From Pseudomonadota bacterium (GTDB lineage Bacteria > Pseudomonadota > Gammaproteobacteria > Burkholderiales > Burkholderiaceae_C), in assembly GCA_023394015.1 (NCBI GenBank), contig JAEXBL010000287.1, positions 1 through 7,938 of the forward strand: a stretch of 7,938 nt of DNA. Reading direction: 5' to 3'. This document shows positions 1-7,868 of the stretch, piece after piece (position 1 is the first letter of the stretch; every line of letters starts with the position of its first letter). The notes beneath the pieces were generated by a model. It saw only the letters and a program-made list of their open reading frames with translations, ran no database searches and was not told where the DNA came from. Both the position numbers and the translations under genes were made by a program.

Positions 1-519
1 GACCGGCCCCAGCACCAGCGCCCAGGCCGCGTCGGCACCGGCGGCGGTGCCGCGCCAGATCGCCCAGCCCAGCGCCACCTGCAGCAGCGCCGCGCCCGCG
101 TACTGCACGAAGCGGCTCACGGCCAGCGCGCGCCAGGCCTCGGCGCGGTTGACCCACATCATCAGCAGTTGCAGCAGGCCCGTGGCGGCCACCGCCAGCG
201 GCAGCGCCCAGGCCACCGGCAGGCGCCCCGCCACGTGCAGCGCCGCCGCCAGCGGCACGCTCAAGGACACCACCACGGCCCAGATGCGCAGCGCCAGCGC
301 CAGCAGTGCGGCGGCCTCCCGTTCGTCGCGCGCCAGCGGCAAGGCATATTCGTAGCGCGCGCAGGCCACCACGGCCACGGCGGCGGCGATGGTGGCAAAG
401 GCGGTGAACAGGCCGAACGCCTCGGGGCTGAACAGCCGCGCCAAGAGCGGCCCCAGCAGCAGCGGCACCGCTTGCGCCAGCGCGCCGCCGCTCAGGAGGG
501 TGAAGGTGGCGCGCAGCAT
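1..519 (-). CDS. Polysaccharide/O-antigen flippase-type membrane protein, N-terminal part (cut by window edge)
   Basis: Only the first 173 residues are present; the frame is still open at base 1. Reading leftward from the ATG at 519-517 the protein begins MLRATFTLLSGGALAQ and is dominated by hydrophobic stretches (about residues 7-28, 34-54, 70-93, 100-122 and 134-155) separated by short basic loops. The opening LLSGGALAQ...LLARLFSPEAFG, followed near residue 54 by ARYEYALPLARDE, is the pattern seen at the N-terminus of Wzx-like polysaccharide_synt proteins, which move lipid-linked sugar repeat units across the inner membrane. That role is known for the family and inferred here. No Shine-Dalgarno sequence precedes the ATG, but it fits the family start. 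It is divergent from lysS. Other MOP-superfamily exporters are possible, and the substrate cannot be read from this fragment. Confidence 0.8.
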   Translation of the reverse strand, partial: MLRATFTLLSGGALAQAVPLLLGPLLARLFSPEAFGLFTAFATIAAAVAVVACARYEYALPLARDEREAAALLALALRIWAVVVSLSVPLAAALHVAGRLPVAWALPLAVAATGLLQLLMMWVNRAEAWRALAVSRFVQYAGAALLQVALGWAIWRGTAAGADAAWALVLGPV

Positions 520-713
520 GGGGGTGGAGGGAAAGCGCTGGGTGGCAAGCGGCGTGGAGACGGCGGCTTGGTGCAGTCCGGTGCGGCCCCGCCACGCCCG
601 CCAGCGCTGGCGCCCGGCGAGCCGCCTAAAATTGCTCTTTTCGCGTGAGCACGGCGATTATCCGCGACGGGGCTCGCAGCGCGTTTCATCTTATTTCCCC
701 CTTTCTTCGCACC
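520..713. other. Divergent intergenic region between flippase gene and lysS
   Basis: These 194 bases separate two divergent genes. Several frames stay open across it, but this is expected at this GC content and none shows a recognisable protein. The right half holds an AT-rich patch around 627-645 with a -10-like TAAAAT, the likely lysS promoter. No hairpin, repeat or riboswitch-like structure was recognised, and no promoter was identified for the leftward gene. Confidence 0.6.
627..632 (+). promoter_or_regulatory. Probable -10 element for lysS
   Basis: TAAAAT lies in an otherwise very GC-rich stretch and matches the -10 consensus TATAAT at five of six positions. No convincing -35 box sits 16-18 bases upstream. 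Transcription would start near 638-640, giving a leader of about 75 bases to the GTG at 714, or only about 5 bases to the in-frame GTG at 645. A similar CCTAAAnTT patch precedes the M48 protease gene. Confidence 0.4.
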
Positions 714-2237
<1,524 letters not shown>

Positions 2238-2279
2238 ACGCGGGCCGCCACAAATACCCCCACATCAACAGTTCGAGCC

Positions 2280-3086
2280 ATGTCTGCGGTGGACATCGAC
2301 GGGGTTTTGCTGGAGTTGCACCACATCCCCGCTGCAAAAGCCGCGCCGCCAGGCAACGCAGTGCTGGTGTTTCTGCACGAGGGCCTGGGCTCGGTCGCCA
2401 TGTGGCGCGACTGGCCGGCCAGCCTGTGCGCGGCCACGGGGCGCGCCGGCTGGGTGTATTCGCGCCAGGGCTATGGGCGATCCAGCCCGGTGGCCGACGT
2501 GCGCGGCACGCCGCGCCAGCATGCCGACGGCTCGCGCAGCGGACGGCTGCAGCCCGACTACATGCACCGCGAGGCGTTGCAGGTGCTGCCCAGGCTGCTG
2601 GCGCGGCTGGGCATTGAGCGGCCGGTGCTCGTCGGCCATTCGGACGGCGGCACCATCGCCCTGATCCACGCCGCGCAGCACCCGGTGACGGCCTGCGTGG
2701 TGATGGCGCCGCACGTGATGGTGGAAGACATCTCGGTGCAGTCCATCGCCGAGGCGCGCGGGGCCTACGAGGGGGCCGACCTGCGCGCGCGCCTGGCGCG
2801 CTACCACGACGACGTGGACGTGGCCTTCTGGCAATGGAACGACGTGTGGCTGAGCCCGGCCTTCCGCGATTTCGACATCCGCGGCGAGATCGGCGGCATC
2901 ACCGCGCCGCTGCTGGCCATCCAAGGCGAAGACGACGCCTACGGCAGCATGGCGCAGATCGACGACGTGGCGCGCGCCGTGCCGCACGCGCGGCTGCTCA
3001 AGCTGCCCGACTGCGGCCATTCGCCGCACCGCGACCAACCGGCGCGGGTGAACGCGGTGATCGCGCGCTTTCTGGCCAATCTCTAG
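2280..3086 (+). CDS. Alpha/beta-fold hydrolase, substrate unknown
   Basis: A 268-residue protein with a complete alpha/beta-hydrolase layout and no signal peptide, so probably cytoplasmic. After the first strands comes HEGLGS (33-38), an oxyanion-hole segment. The nucleophile elbow is GHSDGG (119-124) with Ser121. The acid is most likely Asp219 in GEDDAYG (216-222), and the base His247 in CGHSPHRDQP. These are the residues expected for an esterase, lactonase or C-C bond hydrolase. The sequence does not identify the substrate, so I give no gene symbol. It starts 42 bases after the lysS stop in the same direction and could be read through from lysS, although the functions are unrelated. No clear Shine-Dalgarno sequence precedes the ATG. 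It ends 15 bases before the stop of the convergent gene at 3102-3722. The fold is certain; the reaction is not. Confidence 0.88.
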   Translation: MSAVDIDGVLLELHHIPAAKAAPPGNAVLVFLHEGLGSVAMWRDWPASLCAATGRAGWVYSRQGYGRSSPVADVRGTPRQHADGSRSGRLQPDYMHREALQVLPRLLARLGIERPVLVGHSDGGTIALIHAAQHPVTACVVMAPHVMVEDISVQSIAEARGAYEGADLRARLARYHDDVDVAFWQWNDVWLSPAFRDFDIRGEIGGITAPLLAIQGEDDAYGSMAQIDDVARAVPHARLLKLPDCGHSPHRDQPARVNAVIARFLANL

Positions 3087-3101
3087 CCGCTTGGCGCCCC
3101 G

Positions 3102-3722
3102 TCAGGCGACGGCGGCGTAGCCCGCCAGCGCCGCCCGCTGGGCCATGGCCAGCCGGCCGATGGCGGGAAGCGCGGTCTGCGCCAGTTCGTCGCAAAAATC
3201 CGGCAGCTCGTCCAGCGGCAGCACCTCCATCAGGCGCGCTGTCACGCTGCCGGCGTATTCCGGCCCGGAGCGGTCGTGGATGAACACCAGGCTGGCGACC
3301 AGCCAGTGGCGCAGCTCCTCGGCGTTCTGCGCGCCATGCAGGGACACGGCCAGCATGGCGGCGTCGGCGTCACGCAGCATCTGCATCAGGCCGATCACGT
3401 ACATCTTGCTGGCCGCCAATGAGCGGTTCGTTCGCGGCGCCGACCCGTCGACCGCCTGGCGGCTGGCGGGAAACGCCAGGGCATCGCCGTCGGCACCCGC
3501 ATCGGCGCCCGACGGCGCGCGCCGCGCCAGATAGCCGTCGAACACCATGCGCGTGGCCATCTCCCGGATGTCGAAACCCAGCAAGCGGGCCAGCTCCTGC
3601 TTGTCGCGCCGGCCATCGGCCAGCACCAGCAGCTGGCGCTCGCGCGGCGACAGGGCGCGGCGCTCCAGCAGCGAGGCGCGCGCCTTGTCCGTCTTCACCA
3701 AAATCACTTCAATCTCCGGCAC
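3102..3722 (-). CDS. Conserved-type protein of unknown function with winged-helix-like N-terminus
   Basis: I do not recognise a named family. The protein has 206 residues from a GTG start at 3722 and no signal peptide or membrane segment. Residues 1-65 hold a short strand (IEVILVKTDKAR) and then LSPRERQLLVLADGRR (25-39) and a helix-turn-helix-looking stretch KQELARLLGFDIREMATRMV (41-60), which suggests a winged-helix fold. Residues about 68-98 are a low-complexity Ala/Gly/Asp linker. From residue 100 a helical segment begins SLAASKMYVIGLMQMLRDADAA and runs on to about 200. This two-part layout resembles uncharacterised Burkholderiales proteins I recall only loosely. It follows rsuA in the same direction after a 73-base gap and converges with the hydrolase. 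The start is uncertain: no Shine-Dalgarno sequence precedes it, and Val6 and Val9 are also GTG codons. Regulatory or adaptor roles are only guesses. Confidence 0.75.
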   Translation of the reverse strand: MPEIEVILVKTDKARASLLERRALSPRERQLLVLADGRRDKQELARLLGFDIREMATRMVFDGYLARRAPSGADAGADGDALAFPASRQAVDGSAPRTNRSLAASKMYVIGLMQMLRDADAAMLAVSLHGAQNAEELRHWLVASLVFIHDRSGPEYAGSVTARLMEVLPLDELPDFCDELAQTALPAIGRLAMAQRAALAGYAAVA

Positions 3723-3795
3723 TGCAAGATCAACCGCACCAGAGCCTACTGATTTCGCATTAACACCTTGTGACAGATCACGCTGCCGGCCACCA

Positions 3796-4536
3796 TCAAC
3801 GTCGGTTGTCCGGCTGTAGCCGCGCCAGGTCCTCCGGCCCCAGCCAGCGCCACTGGCCGGGCGCCAGGTCGGGCGGCAGGGCCAGGCCGCCCACCTGCGA
3901 GCGGTGCAGCCCCTGCACGCGGTGGCCCCCCGCCGCCACCATGCGCTTGACCTGGTGGTACTTGCCCTCGGTGAGGGTCAGGCGAAGGTGGTGCGCTGCC
4001 ACCGCCTCGGCGGCGGCAGCGGCCACCGGGCGCGGGTCGTCGTCCAGCACCACGCCGCTGCGCAGGCGTTCCAGCTGCCGCTCGTCGAGCGGGTGCTTGG
4101 TGCTCACCTCGTAGACCTTCGGCACCTGGTGGCGCGGCGAGTTCATGCGGTGGATGAAGGCCCCGTCGTCGGACAGCAGCAGCAGCCCGGTGGTGTCCTG
4201 GTCCAGCCGACCCACCGCCTGCACGCCCGCCACCTTGCCGGTGGCCGGTCGCTGGCGCAGCGGCATGGGCAGCAGCGTGTAGACGCTGGGCCAGGCGCCG
4301 GGCCGGTGCGAGCATTCGTAGCCGGCGGGCTTGTGCAGCATCAGGTAGGCGCGCGGGTGGTACACCCAGTCCTGCCCCTGCACGGAAAAGGTGAGCGGCG
4401 CCGCCGACAAGTCCAGCTCGGCCGCCGGGTCGGTGCAGGGGCGGCCCGCCACCGACACATGACCTTGCTCGATCAGCCCCGCGCACACGCGGCGCGTGCC
4501 GAAGCCCTGGGTGAAAAGCAATTCGCTCAAACGCAT
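3796..4536 (-). CDS. rsuA: 16S rRNA pseudouridine(516) synthase, RsuA type
   Basis: Isomerises a uridine in 16S rRNA (U516 in E. coli numbering) to pseudouridine. The 246-residue protein opens MRLSELLFTQGFGTRR with an S4-like RNA-binding domain (about 1-45). YLMLHKPAGYECS (64-76) starts the synthase domain. The family signature GRLDQDTTGLLLLSDDG (109-125) carries the catalytic Asp112. KVYEVSTKHPL (140-150) and EGKYHQVKRMVAAGGHRV (190-207) complete the RsuA/RluB/RluE/RluF fold. LHR at 210-212 and DLAPGQWRWL near the C-terminus align better with RsuA (E. coli 231 residues) than with the longer RluB. An ATG at 4584 in frame would add 16 residues, but the ATG at 4536 has a GAGG Shine-Dalgarno sequence five bases upstream and matches the RsuA N-terminus. 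A paralogue acting on 23S rRNA cannot be excluded. Confidence 0.88.
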   Translation of the reverse strand: MRLSELLFTQGFGTRRVCAGLIEQGHVSVAGRPCTDPAAELDLSAAPLTFSVQGQDWVYHPRAYLMLHKPAGYECSHRPGAWPSVYTLLPMPLRQRPATGKVAGVQAVGRLDQDTTGLLLLSDDGAFIHRMNSPRHQVPKVYEVSTKHPLDERQLERLRSGVVLDDDPRPVAAAAAEAVAAHHLRLTLTEGKYHQVKRMVAAGGHRVQGLHRSQVGGLALPPDLAPGQWRWLGPEDLARLQPDNRR

Positions 4537-4541
4537 GCCGG

Positions 4542-4545
4542 CCTC
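4542..4545 (-). promoter_or_regulatory. Ribosome binding site of rsuA, fixes its start
   Basis: On the minus strand this reads GAGG followed by five bases (CCGGC) and then the ATG at 4536. The alternative in-frame ATG at 4584 has no such site, so this supports the shorter RsuA reading. Confidence 0.55.
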
Positions 4546-4688
4546 GTTTTTCGTGTATTCCGCCGCGGGTATACAACACGACATGACTTATTTCGCGCTA
4601 TGCGGCTCGGCATGGCTGCCAAGACCATCGAAGTCGCCATTGGTGGGCAACAATTGACCCAAATCATGGTGCTCTGTCCGGCACCTTC

Positions 4689-4696
4689 AAGGGGAG
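4689..4696 (+). promoter_or_regulatory. Ribosome binding site of the DUF2726-like gene
   Basis: AAGGGGAG is the strongest Shine-Dalgarno sequence in the window. It lies four bases before the GTG at 4701 and thirteen before the in-frame ATG at 4710, so the GTG is the better start. Confidence 0.65.
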
Positions 4697-4700
4697 AAAA

Positions 4701-5435
4701 GTGAGCCTTATGACCAGTTCCACCGCCATTGTGGCCACCGTGGTGGGCGCGGTCGCTCTGGTGGCAGCCACGGTGGGCATGGTCATCTACCTCTCGCATG
4801 TCAACGCGGCATCGGCCCCGCCCCGCGGCAGGCGCCGCCTGCCCAGGCAATGGCCGATCAACCCCCGGCCACTGACCAACAGCCGCGAGCGCCATGTGTG
4901 GCACTGGCTGCGCACGGTGTTCCACGATCACCACATCATGGTCAAGCTGCCGCTGACCCGCTTCACCACGCCGCGCCAGCCCGTCGAGGCGCGCGACTGG
5001 TTCGATGTGCTGAGCGGCGCCTATTGCAGTTTCACGATCTGCGACGCGCAGGGCCAGGTGGTCGGCTGCGTGGACGTGCTGGGCCCGCAAGGCCTGTCGC
5101 GCGGCAACCGACAGCTCAAGCAGACGCTGCTGTCGCAGTGCGGCATTGGGTATTGGGTGCTGTCGGCCGAATCGCTGCCACCGGCCGACGCGCTGCGTGC
5201 CGAGTTTCTGGGCGTCTGGCCGCCCGATCTGCCGCCCTACCCCAACCAGGCGAACGAGCTGGAAACGGTGCGCCACCAGCTGCATGAAATGCTGGACCGC
5301 AACCGCCATCACCGCCACCAGCAAATACTGGGTGCCACTGGCGACGAGCCCTCCAACGGTGGCATCACGTCCTGGCAACAGGCCGATTCGTTCCTGGGTG
5401 CACTCGACAGCCGCGGTACCCCGCTGACCAAGTAG
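4701..5435 (+). CDS. Membrane-anchored DUF2726-like protein of unknown function
   Basis: A 244-residue protein with one N-terminal hydrophobic segment (about 8-31, TAIVATVVGAVALVAATVGM). An arginine-rich stretch (PRGRRRLPR, 41-49) suggests the body lies in the cytoplasm. Residues about 57-156 resemble DUF2726: PLTNSRERHVWHWLRTVF (57-74), a hydrophobic strand IMVKLPLTRF, then YCSFTICDAQGQVVGCVDVLG (108-128), and RQLKQTLLSQCGIGYWVL (137-154). DUF2726 domains are generally thought to be related to restriction-endonuclease-like folds. Their usual VDF...IELDD residues are replaced here by CSF and VDVLG, so nuclease activity looks doubtful. The tail (160-244) is rich in Pro, His and Gln and has no known motif. 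The gene is divergent from rsuA, with a 164-base gap, and convergent with orn, with a 31-base gap. The domain call comes from remembered motif shape, and the function is unknown. Confidence 0.8.
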   Translation: MSLMTSSTAIVATVVGAVALVAATVGMVIYLSHVNAASAPPRGRRRLPRQWPINPRPLTNSRERHVWHWLRTVFHDHHIMVKLPLTRFTTPRQPVEARDWFDVLSGAYCSFTICDAQGQVVGCVDVLGPQGLSRGNRQLKQTLLSQCGIGYWVLSAESLPPADALRAEFLGVWPPDLPPYPNQANELETVRHQLHEMLDRNRHHRHQQILGATGDEPSNGGITSWQQADSFLGALDSRGTPLTK

Positions 5436-5466
5436 CCGGCAGGCCGGCCGCCATCGCCAAGCTCCC

Positions 5467-6057
5467 TCACGCCGCCAGGCGAATGAAGTGCTCGCGGTAG
5501 TGCAGCAGTTCGTCGATGGACTCGTGCACGTCGGCCAGCGCGGTGTGCAGCTGCTGCTTCTTGAAGGCGTCCACCAGCTCCGGCCGCCAGCGGCGCGCCA
5601 GCTCCTTCAGCGTGCTGACGTCGATGTTGCGGTAGTGAAAGAACGCCTCCAGCCGCGGCATGTACTTGACCAGAAAGCGCCGGTCCTGGCCGATGGTGTT
5701 GCCGCACATGGGCGAGCTGCCCTTGGGCACGTAGCGCGACAGAAAGTCCAGCAACTGGTCGGTGGCCTGTTCCTCGTTCAGGGTGGAGGCCTTCACCTTG
5801 GCCGTCAGGCCGCTGCGGCCGTGGGTGCCGGTGTTCCAGGCGTCCATGGCATCGAGCACGCTGTCGGGCTGGTGGATCACCAGCACCGGGCCTTCCACGC
5901 GCGTGGCCAGCAGCGGGTCGGTCACGATCACGGCGATCTCGATGATGCGTTCCTTCTCCGGGTCCAGCCCGGTCATCTCGCAGTCGAGCCAGATCAGGTT
6001 CTGCTCGGATTTGGCCAGCACGGGCGCGGCCTCGGGGGTGCTAACAGTCTCGGTCAT
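5467..6057 (-). CDS. orn: Oligoribonuclease (3'-5' exoribonuclease, DEDDh family)
   Basis: Degrades the shortest RNAs (chiefly dinucleotides, including pGpG from cyclic-di-GMP breakdown) to mononucleotides in the cytoplasm. The 196-residue protein has all DEDDh landmarks: Exo [21 protein letters not shown] with Asp25 and Glu27; Exo [14 protein letters not shown] (118-129) with Asp125; and Exo [17 protein letters not shown] (171-184) with His171 and Asp176. The segment [19 protein letters not shown] is typical of Orn rather than of RNase T or the DnaQ proofreading subunit. About 17 poorly conserved residues precede the first conserved strand, making it slightly longer than E. coli Orn (181). 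The ATG at 6057 is the chosen start; the next ATG lies inside the catalytic domain. It is divergent from the M48 protease gene. On its own strand ACAATC (6069-6064) sits only six bases before the ATG, suggesting a very short leader. Confidence 0.97.
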   Translation of the reverse strand: MTETVSTPEAAPVLAKSEQNLIWLDCEMTGLDPEKERIIEIAVIVTDPLLATRVEGPVLVIHQPDSVLDAMDAWNTGTHGRSGLTAKVKASTLNEEQATDQLLDFLSRYVPKGSSPMCGNTIGQDRRFLVKYMPRLEAFFHYRNIDVSTLKELARRWRPELVDAFKKQQLHTALADVHESIDELLHYREHFIRLAA

Positions 6058-6126
6058 GGCGCCGATTGTCCACGGCCCGGGCCGGCCTTCGCGACGGCCC
6101 GGGGCTTGCAGACGCGCGCCGCGCCC

Positions 6127-6132
6127 TAAACT
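6127..6132 (+). promoter_or_regulatory. Possible -10 element for the M48 protease operon
   Basis: TAAACT stands out in a GC-rich intergenic stretch and sits in the same CCTAAAnTT setting as the lysS -10. It predicts a transcription start near 6139 and a leader of about 30 bases to the ATG at 6169. It has no good -35 partner. Confidence 0.3.
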
Positions 6133-6168
6133 TCAGGCTTGGCCGCTGCCCGGCACCCACCCGAACCG

Positions 6169-7476
6169 ATGTTGACCCAAGACCTGTCCCCCGCCCTCGT
6201 CCTCACCCTGCTGTTCAGCGTGGCGCTGCTGGCCAACCTGATCGTCAAGTTCTGGCTGGCCTCGCGCCAGATCCGCACCGTGGCGCGCCACCGCGGCGCC
6301 GTGCCGGCCGAGTTCGCCGCCACCATCGGGCTGGCCGCCCACCAGCGCGCCGCCGACTACACCGTGGCCAAGCTGCGCTTCGGCCTGATCGAGCTGGCCC
6401 TGGCCGCCGCCGTGCTGCTGGGCTGGACGCTGCTGGGCGGGCTGGACTGGCTGAACGGCGCGCTGCTCGGCCTGCTGGGCCCGCGCCCGCTGCTGCAGCC
6501 GCTGGCGCTGCTGGTGGCCTTTGCCGCCATCAACGCGCTGATCGAGCTGCCGGTGTCGCTCTACCAGACCTTCGTCATCGAAGAGCGCTTTGGCTTCAAC
6601 AAGATGAGCCTGGGCCTGTGGCTGGGCGACCTGCTCAAATCCACCCTGGTCAGCGTGCTCATCGGCGTGCCGCTGGCGGCGCTGGTGCTGTGGCTGATGC
6701 AGGCCACGGGCGCCTGGTGGTGGCTGTGGACCTGGGCGCTGTGGATGGGCTTCAGCCTGTTGATGCTGGTGATCTACCCCACGCTGATCGCCCCGCTGTT
6801 CAACAAGTTCCAGCCGCTGCAGGACGAATCGCTCACCGAGCGCGTGACGCAACTGATGGCGCGCTGCGGCTTTGCCGCCAAGGGCCTGTTCGTGATGGAC
6901 GGCAGCCGCCGCAGCGCCCACGCCAACGCCTACTTCACCGGCTTTGGCGCGGCCAAGCGCGTGGTCTTCTTCGACACGCTGTTGCAGCAACTCACCCCGC
7001 CCGAGGTCGAGGCCGTGCTGGCGCACGAGCTGGGGCACTTCCGGCACAAGCACATCCTCAAGCGCATCGCCGGGCTGTTTGCCGCCAGCCTGGCCGGGCT
7101 GGCGCTGCTGGGCTGGCTGTCGCAGCAGGGCTGGTTCTACGCCGGCTTGGGGCTAACGCCCAACCTGCCGCCGCACATGGGCGGCGCCGTGCCCAACCAC
7201 GCGCTGGCGCTGCTGCTGTTCATGCTGGCGGTCCCGCTGTTCACCTTCTTTTTGTCGCCGCTGATGGCGCAGCTGTCGCGCAAGCACGAGTTCGAGGCCG
7301 ACGCCTACGCCGCAGCCCAAGCCAGCGCGCAGGACCTGAGCAACGCACTGGTCAAGCTCTACAAGGACAATGCCAGCACGCTCACGCCCGATCCGCTGTA
7401 CGTGCGCTTCTACTACTCGCACCCTCCCGCCAGCGAGCGCATCGCCCGCATGGGCGCACGCGTGCAGCCGGCCTGA
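6169..7476 (+). CDS. M48 family integral-membrane zinc metallopeptidase, Ste24/CAAX-protease type
   Basis: A 435-residue multi-pass inner-membrane protease. Hydrophobic segments lie at about 8-30, 73-95, 106-130, 157-180, 183-208, 300-322 and 345-370, the multi-span layout of Ste24-type enzymes. A conserved loop carries FGFNKMSLGLWLGD (141-154), and YPTLIAPLFNKF (203-214) precedes the catalytic domain. The zinc site is HELGH (286-290), with His286, Glu287 and His290. The third ligand is Glu374 in KHEFEAD (372-378). YSHPPASERI near the C-terminus is also typical. In eukaryotes this family cleaves CAAX proteins; bacterial members probably act in membrane-protein quality control, but the substrate here is unknown. 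HtpX is shorter and lacks the long N-terminal part. A TTG ten codons upstream is open but has no support, so the ATG at 6169 is chosen. Only 11 bases separate its stop from the next gene, implying one operon. Confidence 0.93.
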   Translation: MLTQDLSPALVLTLLFSVALLANLIVKFWLASRQIRTVARHRGAVPAEFAATIGLAAHQRAADYTVAKLRFGLIELALAAAVLLGWTLLGGLDWLNGALLGLLGPRPLLQPLALLVAFAAINALIELPVSLYQTFVIEERFGFNKMSLGLWLGDLLKSTLVSVLIGVPLAALVLWLMQATGAWWWLWTWALWMGFSLLMLVIYPTLIAPLFNKFQPLQDESLTERVTQLMARCGFAAKGLFVMDGSRRSAHANAYFTGFGAAKRVVFFDTLLQQLTPPEVEAVLAHELGHFRHKHILKRIAGLFAASLAGLALLGWLSQQGWFYAGLGLTPNLPPHMGGAVPNHALALLLFMLAVPLFTFFLSPLMAQLSRKHEFEADAYAAAQASAQDLSNALVKLYKDNASTLTPDPLYVRFYYSHPPASERIARMGARVQPA

Positions 7477-7487
7477 ACAGCGCCCGC

Positions 7488-7868
7488 ATGAATGCCATGC
7501 CCAAACAGCCCCCAGCGCCCGCGCACCGGGCGCTGGCAGCCATTGAACTGGAAGCTTCGCTGCGCGGCCTGCCCGGCTGGAAGATGACGACCGCCGGCGG
7601 CGCACCGGCCATCGACAAGCGCTGGCGCCTGCCCGACTTCGCCCAAGCCATGGCGCTGGCCCAAGCCATCGCCGAACTGGCCGAGCGGTTGAACCACCAC
7701 CCCGACCTGCACGGCGGCCATGGCCGTTGGGGCGTGCGCTGGACCACGCACGACGCCGGCGGCGTGACCGCGCTCGACCTTCAGGCGGCGCGCGACACCG
7801 ACGCCCTGGCCGCGCATCTGGGCGCCGACATAGGCACCCAGACCGACAACCCCAAGCCACGCCCATGA
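7488..7868 (+). CDS. Pterin-4a-carbinolamine dehydratase (4a-hydroxytetrahydrobiopterin dehydratase)
   Basis: A 126-residue protein of the PCD/DCoH/PhhB family, whose members dehydrate 4a-hydroxytetrahydropterin to quinonoid dihydropterin during cofactor recycling. GWKMTTAGGAPAIDKRWRLPDFAQAMALAQ (30-59, interrupted here by no gap) matches the family's first strands and helix. LNHHPDLHGGHGRWGVRWTTHD (68-89) contains the active-site HHP with His70 and His71, and His88 sits where the second conserved catalytic His falls. The closing AARDTDALA matches the family's AAR-D-A helix. An N-terminal extension of about 15 residues is Pro/Ala-rich. The start could be the ATG at 7488 or 7497; neither has a Shine-Dalgarno sequence, and coupling to the upstream protease is likely. 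No aromatic amino-acid hydroxylase gene is in view, so I do not use the symbol phhB. The stop overlaps the next start by four bases (ATGA). Confidence 0.9.
   Translation: MNAMPKQPPAPAHRALAAIELEASLRGLPGWKMTTAGGAPAIDKRWRLPDFAQAMALAQAIAELAERLNHHPDLHGGHGRWGVRWTTHDAGGVTALDLQAARDTDALAAHLGADIGTQTDNPKPRP

Noticed and set aside
3769..3782. Inverted repeat TGTGACAGATCACG upstream of the gene at 3102-3722, resembling a CRP/FNR-type operator.
   Set aside because: The half-sites GTGA and TCAC are separated by four bases, not the six that CRP or FNR sites need, and the site is isolated. Probably chance.
3904..4611. Plus-strand open frame opposite rsuA.
   Set aside because: It mirrors a strongly supported rsuA on the other strand and has His/Gln/Arg-rich composition typical of shadow frames.
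4654..4659. TTGACC as a -35 box for the gene at 4701.
   Set aside because: The sequence 15-19 bases downstream is GC-rich (around TCCGGC) and contains no -10-like hexamer.
5435..5448. Hairpin GCCGG-CAGG-CCGGC at the end of the DUF2726-like gene as a possible terminator between convergent genes.
   Set aside because: The stem is only five base pairs and no run of T follows on either strand, so it does not meet the usual intrinsic-terminator pattern.
6066..7487. The 474-codon upstream extension of the pterin dehydratase frame, which would suggest a large fusion protein.
   Set aside because: It runs antisense-like through the M48 protease coding sequence in another phase and reads as Arg/Ala/Pro-rich nonsense; only the part from 7488 has family similarity.
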